DNA from: Xylanibacter ruminicola Ga6B6
Lineage (GTDB): Bacteria; Bacteroidota; Bacteroidia; Bacteroidales; Bacteroidaceae
Length of the DNA stretch: 64,000 nucleotides
Direction of reading: 5' to 3'
Assembly: GCF_000687715.1 (NCBI RefSeq)
Contig: NZ_JHXD01000005.1
Coordinates: 62,001 to 126,000 of the forward strand
In this document: piece after piece, positions 17,002 to 25,515 of the stretch
Numbering within the stretch: the stretch's first letter is position 1
Layout: every line of letters starts with the position of its first letter
Translations under genes and position numbers: made by a program
The notes under the pieces: model-generated
What the model was told of the DNA's origin: nothing
What the model saw: only the letters and a program-made list of their open reading frames with translations
Database searches by the model: none

Positions 17002-18837
17002 ATGACTTTGAACCATTGGGCTAAATATATCTTCTGTATTGTTACACTGTTGGTTACGTTGCCTGCGGTGTCTCAGACAGATTTCTGTAACGACACAGCT
17101 AAGCACAAAAAGCTGCGCGATGCGATGTGGGGCGCCTGCTCTCAGGACGACTCACATAAGGTGTATGCTGCGTGCTGGGCTTATCAGGCTCATTGTATAG
17201 AATGTAAGGACAATACCGGCTATTACGACTCGTGGGTATGCGGTGTGATGTACAATCTCGACCGTATGAATATTCATGATGCCTACCATATTGCCAACAC
17301 CATGAAGGACGACTTGGTACGTAGGTATGATGTGGCTAAGGACGAGCAGTATCTGGCGCCCAAGATGTTAGGTCATGTGTATAATGCCTGTGGTAATATT
17401 CCTGGTGCCCTGAAAGAGTTTGAGAAGGCCATCGAGCTGATTAAAGGTACTAAGTACGAGAAGGACGGACTGAGCTTCCTGTACTTGGGTATGGCGCATA
17501 TACAGCTAAATAACAATAGCGATGAAACGCTGAGATGGCTTGATAAGGACTTAGAGGAGCTGGCACACAATAAGGATCAGAAGGACTACTGGCGTGGACT
17601 GGCCGATGCCTATGCCATGAAGGCCATTGTGATGTTTAAAAAGCACAGGTACGCCGATTTCCATAAGTATATCACCCTGGCCGAGCAGTCGGATGCCAAG
17701 AACACCAATCCTCAGGGCGACATCTTCCTGCCTTATGCCCGTATCTATCAAACGCTGCTCAATGGCAATACACAGGCAGCCTTAGCCGAGGTTGAGACCC
17801 TGCCCAACCTGAAAGAGCGCTATATGGTAAGTTGCGATATCTATACCTATTTAGGCGAAACGGATAAGGCTTTCATGATGCAGCGTGAGCTGATGCATAC
17901 CCGCGACTCTATCACAGGTGTGATTATTGCCGAGAACATCCAGAATCAGGAAGAGGAGATGTTCCTGTTGAACCAGAAGCAGAAAGCAGCCCGTATCATG
18001 AACATTGTATTGGTGATTGCCATGGTGCTGGCCTTGATGCTGATTGTTGCACTGGCTTTGTCAATCTATGGACGTCGCCGTTTCCAGGAGATGCTGCTCA
18101 CCAAGAACAAGGAACTGAAGCGTGCTTATAAGCAGGTGGCTGCTGCCGATGAGATGAAAACCGAGTTTATCCGTAGCGTAAGTCACGAGATACGTACCCC
18201 GCTCAATATCATCAATGGCTTCACACAGGTGCTGATGGAGCCCAATGCCGAGTTTGAGCCCGAAGAGCGTCAGAGTCTGGCCGACACCATCGGTAAGAAT
18301 ACCCGCCAGATTACATCGTTGGTAAACAAGATGCTGGCTTTGGCCAACGAGCATACTAAGGACCTGCTGAAGGATGCAGAGGAAACCGATGCCCTTGATA
18401 TCTGTCACAAGGCCTTGAGTGCCATGCCACCAGTTAATCCCGACCGTGTGAGCCTGGAACTGGTAGATCTGGCCGAAGGGCACAGCAAGACGCTTACTAC
18501 CAACAGCGACAGCTTGCTACAGATGTTGGGTAACATCCTGGAGAACTCTGTTAAGTTTACCGACGACGGTTATATCCGTCTTACCCTCAGTAAAGACAAG
18601 AACTACTTCCACTTCACCGTCGAGGATACCGGTTGTGGTATTCCGTCTGATAAGATCGGTACCATCTTCAACCGCTTTACCAAGGTAGATGAATTTAAGG
18701 AAGGATTAGGACTGGGACTGGCCTACTGCCACGAAACCGTGGCCAAGTTAGGTGGCACGCTTGTGCTCAATCAGACTTCTGCGGCTGGAACCACCTTTAC
18801 ACTCAGTTTGCCAATTAAACTTAAAACAAATAATTAG
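17002..18837 (+). CDS. sensor histidine kinase with extracytoplasmic TPR-like domain
   Basis: A 611-residue kinase starting at the ATG at 17002 (MTLNHWAKY), chosen because a full promoter sits just upstream and a signal peptide ends near VSQTDF. Residues about 25-320 are helical repeats of TPR type (for example GHVYNACGNIPGALKEFEKAIEL). One transmembrane helix starts near residue 333. The HisKA box SVSHEIRTPLNIING carries the phospho-acceptor His395, followed by the HATPase motifs NILENSVKF (N box), VEDTGCGIP (G1) and EGLGLGLAYC (G2), so it appears active. It has no receiver or DNA-binding domain. The next gene, 2 nt away, is a sugar porter, and the one after is a stand-alone receiver, the likely partner. 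Confidence 0.9.
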   Translation: MTLNHWAKYIFCIVTLLVTLPAVSQTDFCNDTAKHKKLRDAMWGACSQDDSHKVYAACWAYQAHCIECKDNTGYYDSWVCGVMYNLDRMNIHDAYHIANTMKDDLVRRYDVAKDEQYLAPKMLGHVYNACGNIPGALKEFEKAIELIKGTKYEKDGLSFLYLGMAHIQLNNNSDETLRWLDKDLEELAHNKDQKDYWRGLADAYAMKAIVMFKKHRYADFHKYITLAEQSDAKNTNPQGDIFLPYARIYQTLLNGNTQAALAEVETLPNLKERYMVSCDIYTYLGETDKAFMMQRELMHTRDSITGVIIAENIQNQEEEMFLLNQKQKAARIMNIVLVIAMVLALMLIVALALSIYGRRRFQEMLLTKNKELKRAYKQVAAADEMKTEFIRSVSHEIRTPLNIINGFTQVLMEPNAEFEPEERQSLADTIGKNTRQITSLVNKMLALANEHTKDLLKDAEETDALDICHKALSAMPPVNPDRVSLELVDLAEGHSKTLTTNSDSLLQMLGNILENSVKFTDDGYIRLTLSKDKNYFHFTVEDTGCGIPSDKIGTIFNRFTKVDEFKEGLGLGLAYCHETVAKLGGTLVLNQTSAAGTTFTLSLPIKLKTNN

Positions 18838-18839
18838 TT

Positions 18840-20321
18840 ATGAATCAACAAACAGAACAAGGTAGCAAGGCCTACCTCATTTCAATTGTGGTGGTCGCCG
18901 TACTTGGCGGTCTGCTGTTCGGATACGACACTGCTGTTATATCCGGTGCAGAAAAGGGATTACAGGCGTTCTTCAAAACAGCGCAGGATTTTGATTACAC
19001 TGACGGCTGGCATGGCTTTACCTCTGCCTCGGCCCTCATTGGCTGTATCATCGGTTCTGCCATCTCTGGATTCCTGGCCACTAACCTGGGACGTAAAAAG
19101 TCGCTTATCGTTGCAGGCTTGCTGTTCTTTATCTCAGCACTCGGTTCAATGGACCCTGAGTTCCTGTTCTTCGAGTACGGACAGCCCACTTACACACTGG
19201 CTCTGATGTTCAATTTCTACCGTGTTATCGGTGGTATCGGTGTAGGCCTGGCTTCGGCCATCTGTCCTATGTACATTGGCGAGGTTGCTCCTTCAAATAT
19301 CCGTGGTATGCTTGTAAGCTGGAACCAGTTCGCCATTATCTTCGGTCAGCTGGTAGTTTACTTCGTTAACTTCTTTATCCTGGGCGACCACCTGCAGCCA
19401 CTGGTTGAGGATATCGGTAAGCAGATTGCCGAGATTACGCCTGCTGCACAGTGGACTGTTACTACCGGTTGGCGTTATATGTTTGGTAGCGAGGCTGTAC
19501 CTGCAGGCTTGTTTGCACTGCTCATCTGCTTTGTACCCGAAACTCCGCGTTACCTTGTTTCTATTGGCGAGGATAAGAAGGCCGAGGGTATTCTGGCTAA
19601 GATCAACGGTACAGCTAAGGCTCAGCAGATTCTGCAGGATATCAAGGATACCATGGTTGTTAAGACCGAGAAGCTGCTCACCTATGGTGCGCTCTGTATC
19701 TTTGTGGGTATCATGCTCTCTGTATTCCAGCAGGCTGTAGGTATCAATGCTGTGCTTTACTATGCACCACGTATCTTTGGCGATATGGGAATGGATAACC
19801 CCATGATTCTTACTGTATTTATGGGTATTATTAATATTACGTTCACGCTGGTGGCTGTGTTCACCGTCGAGAAGTGGGGACGTAAGCCTTTGTTGATTAG
19901 CGGTTCGTTGGGTATGGCACTTGGTGCCTTTGGTGTGGCAGTTACCTTCGGACATGCCGGACTCGAGATGCTTACAGCTGCTTCGCTGTTGGTTTATTCG
20001 GCTTCGTTCATGTTCTCGTGGGGCCCCATCACCTGGGTGCTTATTGCCGAGATTTTCCCCAACACCATTCGTGGTGGTGCTGTAGCTATCGCTGTGGCAT
20101 TCCAGTGGATTTCAAACTTCATCGTCAGCTCATCGTTCGTGCCCATGTTCAACATGCACCTGAGTGAGGGCGACGACTTTGGTCACTGGTTCACTTACGG
20201 ACTCTATGGTATTATCTGCGTAGTGGCAGCCCTGTTTGTATGGCGCCTTGTGCCTGAGACCAAGGGTAAGACACTCGAGGATATGAGTAAGATGTGGAAA
20301 GATAAACTCACTAACAAATAA
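18840..20321 (+). CDS. sugar:proton symporter, MFS sugar porter family (XylE/AraE-like)
   Basis: A 493-residue inner-membrane transporter with twelve predicted helices. Sugar-porter signatures are present: GGLLFGYDTAVISG in helix 1, NLGRKKSLI in loop 2-3, PETPRYLVS before the central loop, FQQAVGINAVLYYAP in helix 7 and VPETKGKTLEDM at the end. These place it with XylE/AraE/GalP proton symporters. A periplasmic stretch around residues 180-210 is longer than usual, as in XylE-like members. The substrate is inferred as a pentose, probably L-arabinose or xylose, because the gene cluster diverges from a GH51 arabinofuranosidase. It begins 2 nt after the kinase stop. Confidence 0.93.
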   Translation: MNQQTEQGSKAYLISIVVVAVLGGLLFGYDTAVISGAEKGLQAFFKTAQDFDYTDGWHGFTSASALIGCIIGSAISGFLATNLGRKKSLIVAGLLFFISALGSMDPEFLFFEYGQPTYTLALMFNFYRVIGGIGVGLASAICPMYIGEVAPSNIRGMLVSWNQFAIIFGQLVVYFVNFFILGDHLQPLVEDIGKQIAEITPAAQWTVTTGWRYMFGSEAVPAGLFALLICFVPETPRYLVSIGEDKKAEGILAKINGTAKAQQILQDIKDTMVVKTEKLLTYGALCIFVGIMLSVFQQAVGINAVLYYAPRIFGDMGMDNPMILTVFMGIINITFTLVAVFTVEKWGRKPLLISGSLGMALGAFGVAVTFGHAGLEMLTAASLLVYSASFMFSWGPITWVLIAEIFPNTIRGGAVAIAVAFQWISNFIVSSSFVPMFNMHLSEGDDFGHWFTYGLYGIICVVAALFVWRLVPETKGKTLEDMSKMWKDKLTNK

Positions 20322-20332
20322 CTTTTTGACAC

Positions 20333-20689
20333 ATGAAAAAGATTTTAGTAGCTGAAGACAATGACAGCAATTACGTATTGATGACGTATCTGCTGAAGAA
20401 GGATTTTGAGTTTGAGCGTGCCAAGAACGGTCAGATTGCAGTTGAGATGGTAGATGCCAATGCCTACGATCTGGTACTGATGGACATTAAGATGCCTGTC
20501 ATGGACGGATTGCAGGCCACCCGCCTGATTAAGGAGAAGCATCCCGATCTGCCTGTTGTAGCACTTACTGCCAATGCTTTTGATAGCGACCGTACAGCTG
20601 CCGAAAAGGCTGGCTGCTGCGGCTTCCTCTCAAAGCCCGTAAATCGCGATGAGTGCATGACACTGCTTAAGAAACTTCTTGGTGAGTAA
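20333..20689 (+). CDS. stand-alone response-regulator receiver
   Basis: A 118-residue CheY-like protein that is a receiver domain only. The acidic pair is in LVAEDNDSN, the phospho-acceptor is Asp51 in LVLMDIKMPVMDG, Thr is in VVALTANAF, and the conserved Lys is in GFLSKPVN, so phosphorylation chemistry is intact. No output domain follows. It starts 11 nt after the sugar porter and is the last gene of the kinase-porter-receiver operon. It could be the detached receiver of a split hybrid kinase, relaying to another protein, or it could act on the transporter by direct binding. Neither is shown by the sequence. Confidence 0.93.
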   Translation: MKKILVAEDNDSNYVLMTYLLKKDFEFERAKNGQIAVEMVDANAYDLVLMDIKMPVMDGLQATRLIKEKHPDLPVVALTANAFDSDRTAAEKAGCCGFLSKPVNRDECMTLLKKLLGE

Positions 20690-20702
20690 TAGAAAAGAAA
20701 AA

Positions 20703-20726
20703 GGCTTGAGTTGAAAAACTCAAGCC
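20703..20726 (-). terminator. terminator hairpin containing the dnaX stop codon
   Basis: GGCTTGAGTT (20703-20712), loop GAAA, and AACTCAAGCC (20717-20726) form a perfect 10-bp stem. The T-rich tract (CTTTTTCTTTTC) follows on the minus strand, so it terminates dnaX. The dnaX TGA (20720-20722) lies within the stem. It also sits 14 nt after the convergent receiver gene and could act weakly for it. Confidence 0.8.
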
Positions 20727-22525
20727 AATTCTAAATCAAATGCCTGCTGTAGCTTTGCTACGGCAGCATTTTTTTCTGCCATCTGCTCAAACTGTTCGCG
20801 TCGCGATAGTATCTTCACGTGTTCCGTTTGTTCGGCTACACGAACAGTTATCTGTATCTGGTTATTGTGCAGATATACCTGCAGTGTTTTGGCAATGCTC
20901 TTCTGGATATCCTCAATCTCTTGCTTGATGAGCTCGTTGTCCACCACCACCTCAACTGTAGGGAACTCTGTTATCTCAGGGTTCATGTTCTTCATACGGG
21001 TAGCAATACCGCTCAGCTTCTGTGGCATACGGTTACACATGGCCATCCACTGGAATTCCAGATCGGTTTGTGTAAACTGGGCATCGGTGATGGTATCCTG
21101 TCCGGTAGGCATGTTAATCGATCCTGGGATGATCTGCATGCCGCCCTTCTGCGGACCATTGTCCTGCTGGCGCAGTTTTTTCCACGAAAATCCGATGCCG
21201 CCCAGCGATAGCTTGGGCTTGGCATTACTAGTAGTGCTTGCTTCGCTGGCAGTGGTGCCAGCCGTCTGGGGTTCGCCAGTTGCTCCTGCAGTAACGGTTG
21301 CAGCAGCCGATACAGCAACTTTAGCCGCAGCTACCTGTGGGGCTGCGTTCTTGGGCTTCTGTTGCTGAATCATGTTCTTAAACAGGGATTTCAGTCGTCG
21401 GGGCTTGCGCCCCGCACTCGCGCCATCCTCCGCTGGCTGTGTTATCTGGGCTATCTCAATCAGTGTGAGCTCTACCAGCAGGCGCTTGTTGCTCGACTGG
21501 CGGTAGTTGATATCGCACTGGTTCATCAGCTTCAGCGCGTCGTACAGGAATGTTATCTGGCATTTCTTGGCCTGCTCCTCGTAGCGTGCGCGCATCTGGT
21601 CGCTCACCTCCAGCAGTGGCAGTGTCTGTGGGTCGCGTGCCATCAGCACGTTACGCACATGCTTAGCCAGACCCTGAATCAGCAGTCCGCCATCAAAGCC
21701 TTTGTTTATCACGCCGTTCAGCAGCACCATAATGTCGCTCACCTTATTGTCTATGGCCAGGTCGATAATCTTAAAGTAGTTCTCGCTGTCCAGCACGTTC
21801 AGGTCCTCAATCACCTTTTCGTAGGTGATGTTACCCTGACAGAACGATGCTGCCTGGTCGAAGATCGAGAGGGCGTCGCGCATACCGCCATCAGCCTTTT
21901 CGGCTATGACTGCCAGTGCCTGCTCCTCGTAGGTAATGCCTTCCTGTTCGGCCACATGCTTCAGGTGGTCGATGGTGTTGCGTATGGTCATACGCTCAAA
22001 GTCGTATATCTGGCAACGGCTCAGGATGGTAGGCAGAATCTTATGCTTCTCGGTGGTGGCCAGAATAAAGATTACATGTGCGGGTGGCTCCTCCAGTGTC
22101 TTCAGAAAGGCGTTGAAGGCTGCTGTTGAGAGCATGTGCACCTCGTCGATGATAAACACCTTATATCTGCCCAACTGCGGTGGAATGCGTGTCTGCTCCA
22201 TCAAGGTCTTGATGTGCTCAACCGAGTTGTTCGATGCGGCGTCGAGCTCAAAGATGTTCAGCGATCGCTGCTCGTTAAAGCTCTGGCACGATTCACACTC
22301 ATTACAAGCCTCGCCCTCTGCCGTAGGGTGCTGGCAGTTAATGGCCTTGGCAAAGATACGTGCGCAGGTGGTTTTACCCACACCACGCGGTCCGCAGAAC
22401 AGATAGGCATGGGCCAGCTTCCCACTCTTCACTGCGTTCTTCAGTGTAGTAGTGAGGGCCGCCTGACCTACCACTGTGTCAAAGCTCAGCGGACGGTATT
22501 TTCTGGCCGAAACGATATATTCCAT
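20720..22525 (-). CDS. dnaX: DNA polymerase III subunit gamma/tau
   Basis: The 601-residue clamp-loader ATPase of the replicative polymerase. The N terminus has the invariant ARKYRPLSFDTVVGQ, Walker A GPRGVGKTTCAR (about 45-56), a four-Cys zinc module (C-x8-C-x2-C-x2-C type in NCQHPTAEGEACNECESC), Walker B-type FIIDEVHMLS and sensor-1 region ILATTEKHKILPTILSRC. Domain III extends to about residue 360. An Ala/Thr-rich linker (about 395-435) leads to a C-terminal domain that would bind the polymerase. No slippery A-run for a programmed gamma frameshift was noticed, though this was not searched exhaustively. Confidence 0.96.
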   Translation of the reverse strand: MEYIVSARKYRPLSFDTVVGQAALTTTLKNAVKSGKLAHAYLFCGPRGVGKTTCARIFAKAINCQHPTAEGEACNECESCQSFNEQRSLNIFELDAASNNSVEHIKTLMEQTRIPPQLGRYKVFIIDEVHMLSTAAFNAFLKTLEEPPAHVIFILATTEKHKILPTILSRCQIYDFERMTIRNTIDHLKHVAEQEGITYEEQALAVIAEKADGGMRDALSIFDQAASFCQGNITYEKVIEDLNVLDSENYFKIIDLAIDNKVSDIMVLLNGVINKGFDGGLLIQGLAKHVRNVLMARDPQTLPLLEVSDQMRARYEEQAKKCQITFLYDALKLMNQCDINYRQSSNKRLLVELTLIEIAQITQPAEDGASAGRKPRRLKSLFKNMIQQQKPKNAAPQVAAAKVAVSAAATVTAGATGEPQTAGTTASEASTTSNAKPKLSLGGIGFSWKKLRQQDNGPQKGGMQIIPGSINMPTGQDTITDAQFTQTDLEFQWMAMCNRMPQKLSGIATRMKNMNPEITEFPTVEVVVDNELIKQEIEDIQKSIAKTLQVYLHNNQIQITVRVAEQTEHVKILSRREQFEQMAEKNAAVAKLQQAFDLELA

Positions 22526-22548
22526 ATTGCTTATGATAAATTTTTGTG

Positions 22549-22556
22549 CAAAGATA
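22549..22556 (-). promoter_or_regulatory. -7 box of dnaX
   Basis: The complement reads TATCTTTG, a perfect TAnnTTTG element 23 nt before the dnaX ATG. The -33 position is occupied by the neighbouring tandem repeat and does not contain TTTG. Confidence 0.5.
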
Positions 22557-22563
22557 CAAAATT

Positions 22564-22591
22564 ATTTAGAATTAAGAATTAAGAATTAAGA
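22564..22591. repeat. tandem heptamer array (ATTAAGA)
   Basis: Three exact ATTAAGA units (22571-22591) are preceded by a variant unit ATTTAGA (22564-22570). The array lies between the divergent dnaX and DivIC-like promoters. Similar 7-bp A/T-rich arrays of a different unit occur at 28046-28070 and 47677-47704. Confidence 0.8.
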
Positions 22592-22600
22592 GTTTTTTTG

Positions 22601-22608
22601 TAACTTTG
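22601..22608 (+). promoter_or_regulatory. -7 box of the DivIC-like gene
   Basis: TAACTTTG matches TAnnTTTG, 19 nt before the ATG of the DivIC/FtsB-like gene. There is no TTTG at -33. Confidence 0.45.
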
Positions 22609-22627
22609 CAGGCAAATTGATGAGCTT

Positions 22628-22987
22628 ATGAAAGTTTTGTTGAGTATTAAGGCTTACGCACTGCTGGTGTGGCGATCGGTTTACTTTAAGTATGCCGTGG
22701 TTTGTATTGTAGGTGTGCTGCTGGTAGGATTCCTCGACGACAACAGTTTGTGGAGCCATTTCAAGAACCGTCAGCGTATTGCCGAGCTCACAGAGGAGAA
22801 GGAACAGTTCGAAGCTGATTTCAACCGCGATCAGGCTCAGATCAAGGAGTTAGACCGTAATCCCAAGGCCATCGAGAAGATAGCGCGCGAACGCTACTTT
22901 ATGAAGGCCGACGATGAAGATATATTTGTATTGAGCGATGATGATCGCGATGTAAAACCGTTAGAGACTAATGAGAGAGTTGAATAA
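22628..22987 (+). CDS. septum formation initiator (DivIC/FtsB family)
   Basis: A 119-residue bitopic membrane protein: a short cytoplasmic N terminus, one transmembrane helix (YAVVCIVGVLLVGFL, about residues 22-37), then a periplasmic coiled coil (RQRIAELTEEKEQFEADFNRDQ), and the family tail NPKAIEKIARERYFMKADDED, which is the DivIC/FtsB signature. Such proteins join FtsL and FtsQ/DivIB in the division complex. It overlaps the next gene by 17 bp, suggesting coupled translation. Confidence 0.9.
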   Translation: MKVLLSIKAYALLVWRSVYFKYAVVCIVGVLLVGFLDDNSLWSHFKNRQRIAELTEEKEQFEADFNRDQAQIKELDRNPKAIEKIARERYFMKADDEDIFVLSDDDRDVKPLETNERVE

Positions 22988-23369
22988 ACTGCAAACCGCC
23001 ATCTTTCTGTTTGGCGGTATATTAATGGCTGTTGGAGCTGGTACTACATTATTAGGGTGGGGCAGTGCCCCTTATATTTTTGCCATCGGCGCTCTGTGCT
23101 TCAGCTCTATGCAGATGCAGCAGCGTTACGAGGGCCAGAACTTCACCATCCGTCGCCTGCGCCGCATGATGCTGCTCAGCGATGTGTTGTTCCTGGTGGC
23201 AGCCCTGCTGATGTTTGCCAGCAAAGGCAATTTTTTAGGTTTGAGCTATATTACCTATATAGAATATGTGTATAACAAATGGGTAATAGTGCTCCTGATT
23301 GCCGCTCTGTTGCAGCTTTATTCTATGCACCGAATTGGTAGTGAACTCGAAAAAGAGGCAAAAAAATAA
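22971..23369 (+). CDS. small membrane protein of unknown function
   Basis: A 132-residue protein with four hydrophobic segments and a charged C-terminal tail. The second pair of helices flanks a basic loop (FTIRRLRRMMLL). I do not recognise a family motif; small four-helix proteins of this kind are commonly found after DivIC-like genes in Bacteroidales. Its ATG lies 17 bp inside the preceding gene in another frame, so it is probably translated from the same mRNA. A terminator hairpin follows 8 nt after its stop. Confidence 0.8.
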   Translation: MRELNKLQTAIFLFGGILMAVGAGTTLLGWGSAPYIFAIGALCFSSMQMQQRYEGQNFTIRRLRRMMLLSDVLFLVAALLMFASKGNFLGLSYITYIEYVYNKWVIVLLIAALLQLYSMHRIGSELEKEAKK

Positions 23370-23377
23370 TTAAAAGA

Positions 23378-23411
23378 TTGCGCATTTGTTTTAAAATGCG
23401 CAAAATTATTT
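23378..23411 (+). terminator. Rho-independent terminator after the DivIC operon
   Basis: TTGCGCATTT (23378-23387) and AAATGCGCAA (23394-23403) form a perfect 10-bp stem with a 6-nt loop, followed by AATTATTTT. Confidence 0.7.
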
Positions 23412-23459
23412 TCATACCTCAATATATAGTTGTAATTTCGCGGCCGAAAACAATATGTT

Positions 23460-24233
23460 ATGAACAAGATATTCTACGCATTACTAACAGCAGTAACTTT
23501 CGCATCGTGTGCTGAATCATACAACATTCAGGGCTCTACCTCTGTGTCGGCACTCGATGGAAGTAAGCTTTACCTCAAAACAATGGTCAACGACGAGTTG
23601 AAGAATCTCGACTCGTGCGATGTGGTACATGGAAAATTTAAATTCGCCGGCTTGCTCGACACCATCAAGATGGCCAGTCTGTATATGGACGATGAGCCAC
23701 TCATGATGCCTGTTGTGATTGAGCAGGGCGATATCGAGATACATATCGATAATACCAATCGTAGCGTTAGTGGTTCGCCACTCAACGAGAAGCTCTACGA
23801 GTTTATGAAGCGTCACGATCAGCTGGGCAACGAGCTCAACGAGCTCTCGCACAAGCAGAGTCAGATGCTGCTCGAGGGTATCGACGAGAACGTCATCAAC
23901 CGTCAGCTCTCTGCCGAGGCCAATCGTATCGCCATGCAGGAGGATTCACTCGTCACCAACTTCATTGTCGATAACTTTGATAATGTACTGGGTCCTGGTG
24001 TGTTTATGATGATTACTGGTAACTACCAGTATCCTATCCTTACTCCCCAGATCGAGGATATTATGAGCAAGGCTACCAAGAAGTTCAAGGCCGATCCTTA
24101 CGTGAAGCAGTACTACCAGGTAGCCAACGAGATTCAGGCTCGTCAGAACGGACTTGTTGAAGATGTACAACCCACTCCAGCTCAAGCTCAAGTAAACAAT
24201 GAAACGCCTGATTCTACACGGAACGCTCGTTAA
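23460..24233 (+). CDS. DUF4369-type lipoprotein
   Basis: A 257-residue putative lipoprotein: the signal peptide ends in a lipobox-like FASC with the acylated Cys at position 17. Residues about 22-115 have the DUF4369 pattern (SALDGSKLYLKTM, LDSCDVVHGKFKFAG, VVIEQGDIEIHID). In this family the domain often precedes a thioredoxin-like AhpC/ResA domain, but that part is absent here and a helical, charged C-terminal half replaces it. Function is unknown. It overlaps pyrC by 35 bp, an unusually long overlap that suggests the two are co-expressed. Confidence 0.8.
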   Translation: MNKIFYALLTAVTFASCAESYNIQGSTSVSALDGSKLYLKTMVNDELKNLDSCDVVHGKFKFAGLLDTIKMASLYMDDEPLMMPVVIEQGDIEIHIDNTNRSVSGSPLNEKLYEFMKRHDQLGNELNELSHKQSQMLLEGIDENVINRQLSAEANRIAMQEDSLVTNFIVDNFDNVLGPGVFMMITGNYQYPILTPQIEDIMSKATKKFKADPYVKQYYQVANEIQARQNGLVEDVQPTPAQAQVNNETPDSTRNAR

Positions 24234-25515
24234 CGACGCCAACAAATTCGACGGTTCTGTCATCGTCGAAGATTCTAAGATAACTAAGATTGTAGAAGGA
24301 AACACCGTCCCGAACGCATCATTCGACGAAGTGATTGATGCTTCGGGATGTTTCGTACTTCCCGGTCTGATTGATGATCATGTGCACTTTCGTGAGCCAG
24401 GCTTAACCGCCAAGGCCGATATCGATAGCGAGAGTAGGGCAGCCGCTGCAGGTGGTGTTACCACCTATTTCGACATGCCTAACTGTGTACCGCAGACTAC
24501 CACGCTCGAGGCCCTCGACGAGAAGTTTAAGCTGGCAGCTCAGAAAAGTCACGTCAACTATAGTTTCTTTTTCGGTGCCTCCAACAATAATGTCGATCTG
24601 TTTTCGCAGCTCGATGTGCATCGTATTCCCGGCATCAAACTCTTCATGGGCAGTTCAACGGGTAACATGCTCGTAGATCGTCGTGAGGCGTTGGAAAAGA
24701 TCTTCTCTACCGCCCAGATGCCTATCATGGTGCATTGTGAGGATACCGACATTATTAACCGCAATATGGCCGAGGCTAAGCGCCTGTATGGCGACGACCC
24801 TAAGGTAACCCATCACCCCGAGATTCGTAGCGTTGAGGCCTGCTATCAGAGCACCAAACTGGCTGTAGAGCTGGCCCTGAAGCACCATGCCCAGCTCCAC
24901 ATTGCCCACCTCACTACGGCTAAGGAGTTAGAGCTGTTGACTGATGGCGTAACTGCCGAAGTTACGCCCTCGCACCTCTACTTCTGCGATCGCGATTACA
25001 ACGCTTTAGGCACCCGAATCAAGTGCAACCCAGCTATCAAGTCGGCAGCCGATCGCGATGCACTGCGTCAGGCTGCGGCCGATGGACGTATCGCTGTGAT
25101 TGGTACCGACCATGCTCCCCACCTGTTAGAACAGAAAGAGGGCGGTTGCTGTAAGGCTGCCAGTGGCATGCCTATGCTGCAGTTCTCGTTGGTAACCATG
25201 TTAGAGCTGGTTGATAAGGGTGTGCTCACCATCGAGCGTTTGGTTGAGCTGATGTGCCATCGCCCAGCCGATTTGTTCGGTGTGCGTAACCGTGGCTATC
25301 TGCGTGAGGGTTATCAGGCCGACATCGTGATTGTGCGTCCTAATGCCGCATGGACCTTAACCAAGGATGTGATTCAGAGCAAGTGTGGTTGGAGCCCGAT
25401 GGAGAACCACACCTTCCTGTGGCGTGTGGAACAAACCCTTTGCAATGGTCACACCGTTTATAAGGATGGCGTTGTGGATACCAACTATATCGGTCAACCC
25501 GTACAATTTAGATGA
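24199..25515 (+). CDS. pyrC: dihydroorotase
   Basis: A 438-residue class I dihydroorotase that catalyses reversible ring closure of N-carbamoyl-L-aspartate to dihydroorotate in pyrimidine synthesis. Metal-binding DDHVHFREPG is at about residues 58-67, followed by MPIMVHCED with a metal His, LHIAHLTTAKE and IGTDHAPH with the catalytic Asp. These are the amidohydrolase-superfamily ligands in the expected order. The bridging Lys typical of some members corresponds to PGIKLFMGSS. The ATG overlaps the preceding gene by 35 bp and its TGA overlaps the next gene's ATG in ATGA. Confidence 0.95.
   Translation: MKRLILHGTLVNDANKFDGSVIVEDSKITKIVEGNTVPNASFDEVIDASGCFVLPGLIDDHVHFREPGLTAKADIDSESRAAAAGGVTTYFDMPNCVPQTTTLEALDEKFKLAAQKSHVNYSFFFGASNNNVDLFSQLDVHRIPGIKLFMGSSTGNMLVDRREALEKIFSTAQMPIMVHCEDTDIINRNMAEAKRLYGDDPKVTHHPEIRSVEACYQSTKLAVELALKHHAQLHIAHLTTAKELELLTDGVTAEVTPSHLYFCDRDYNALGTRIKCNPAIKSAADRDALRQAAADGRIAVIGTDHAPHLLEQKEGGCCKAASGMPMLQFSLVTMLELVDKGVLTIERLVELMCHRPADLFGVRNRGYLREGYQADIVIVRPNAAWTLTKDVIQSKCGWSPMENHTFLWRVEQTLCNGHTVYKDGVVDTNYIGQPVQFR

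Noticed and set aside
17002..20689. The kinase and receiver as a single classical HTCS split by sequencing error
   Set aside because: A complete sugar porter gene lies between them and the receiver lacks an AraC domain; both genes have normal starts and stops.
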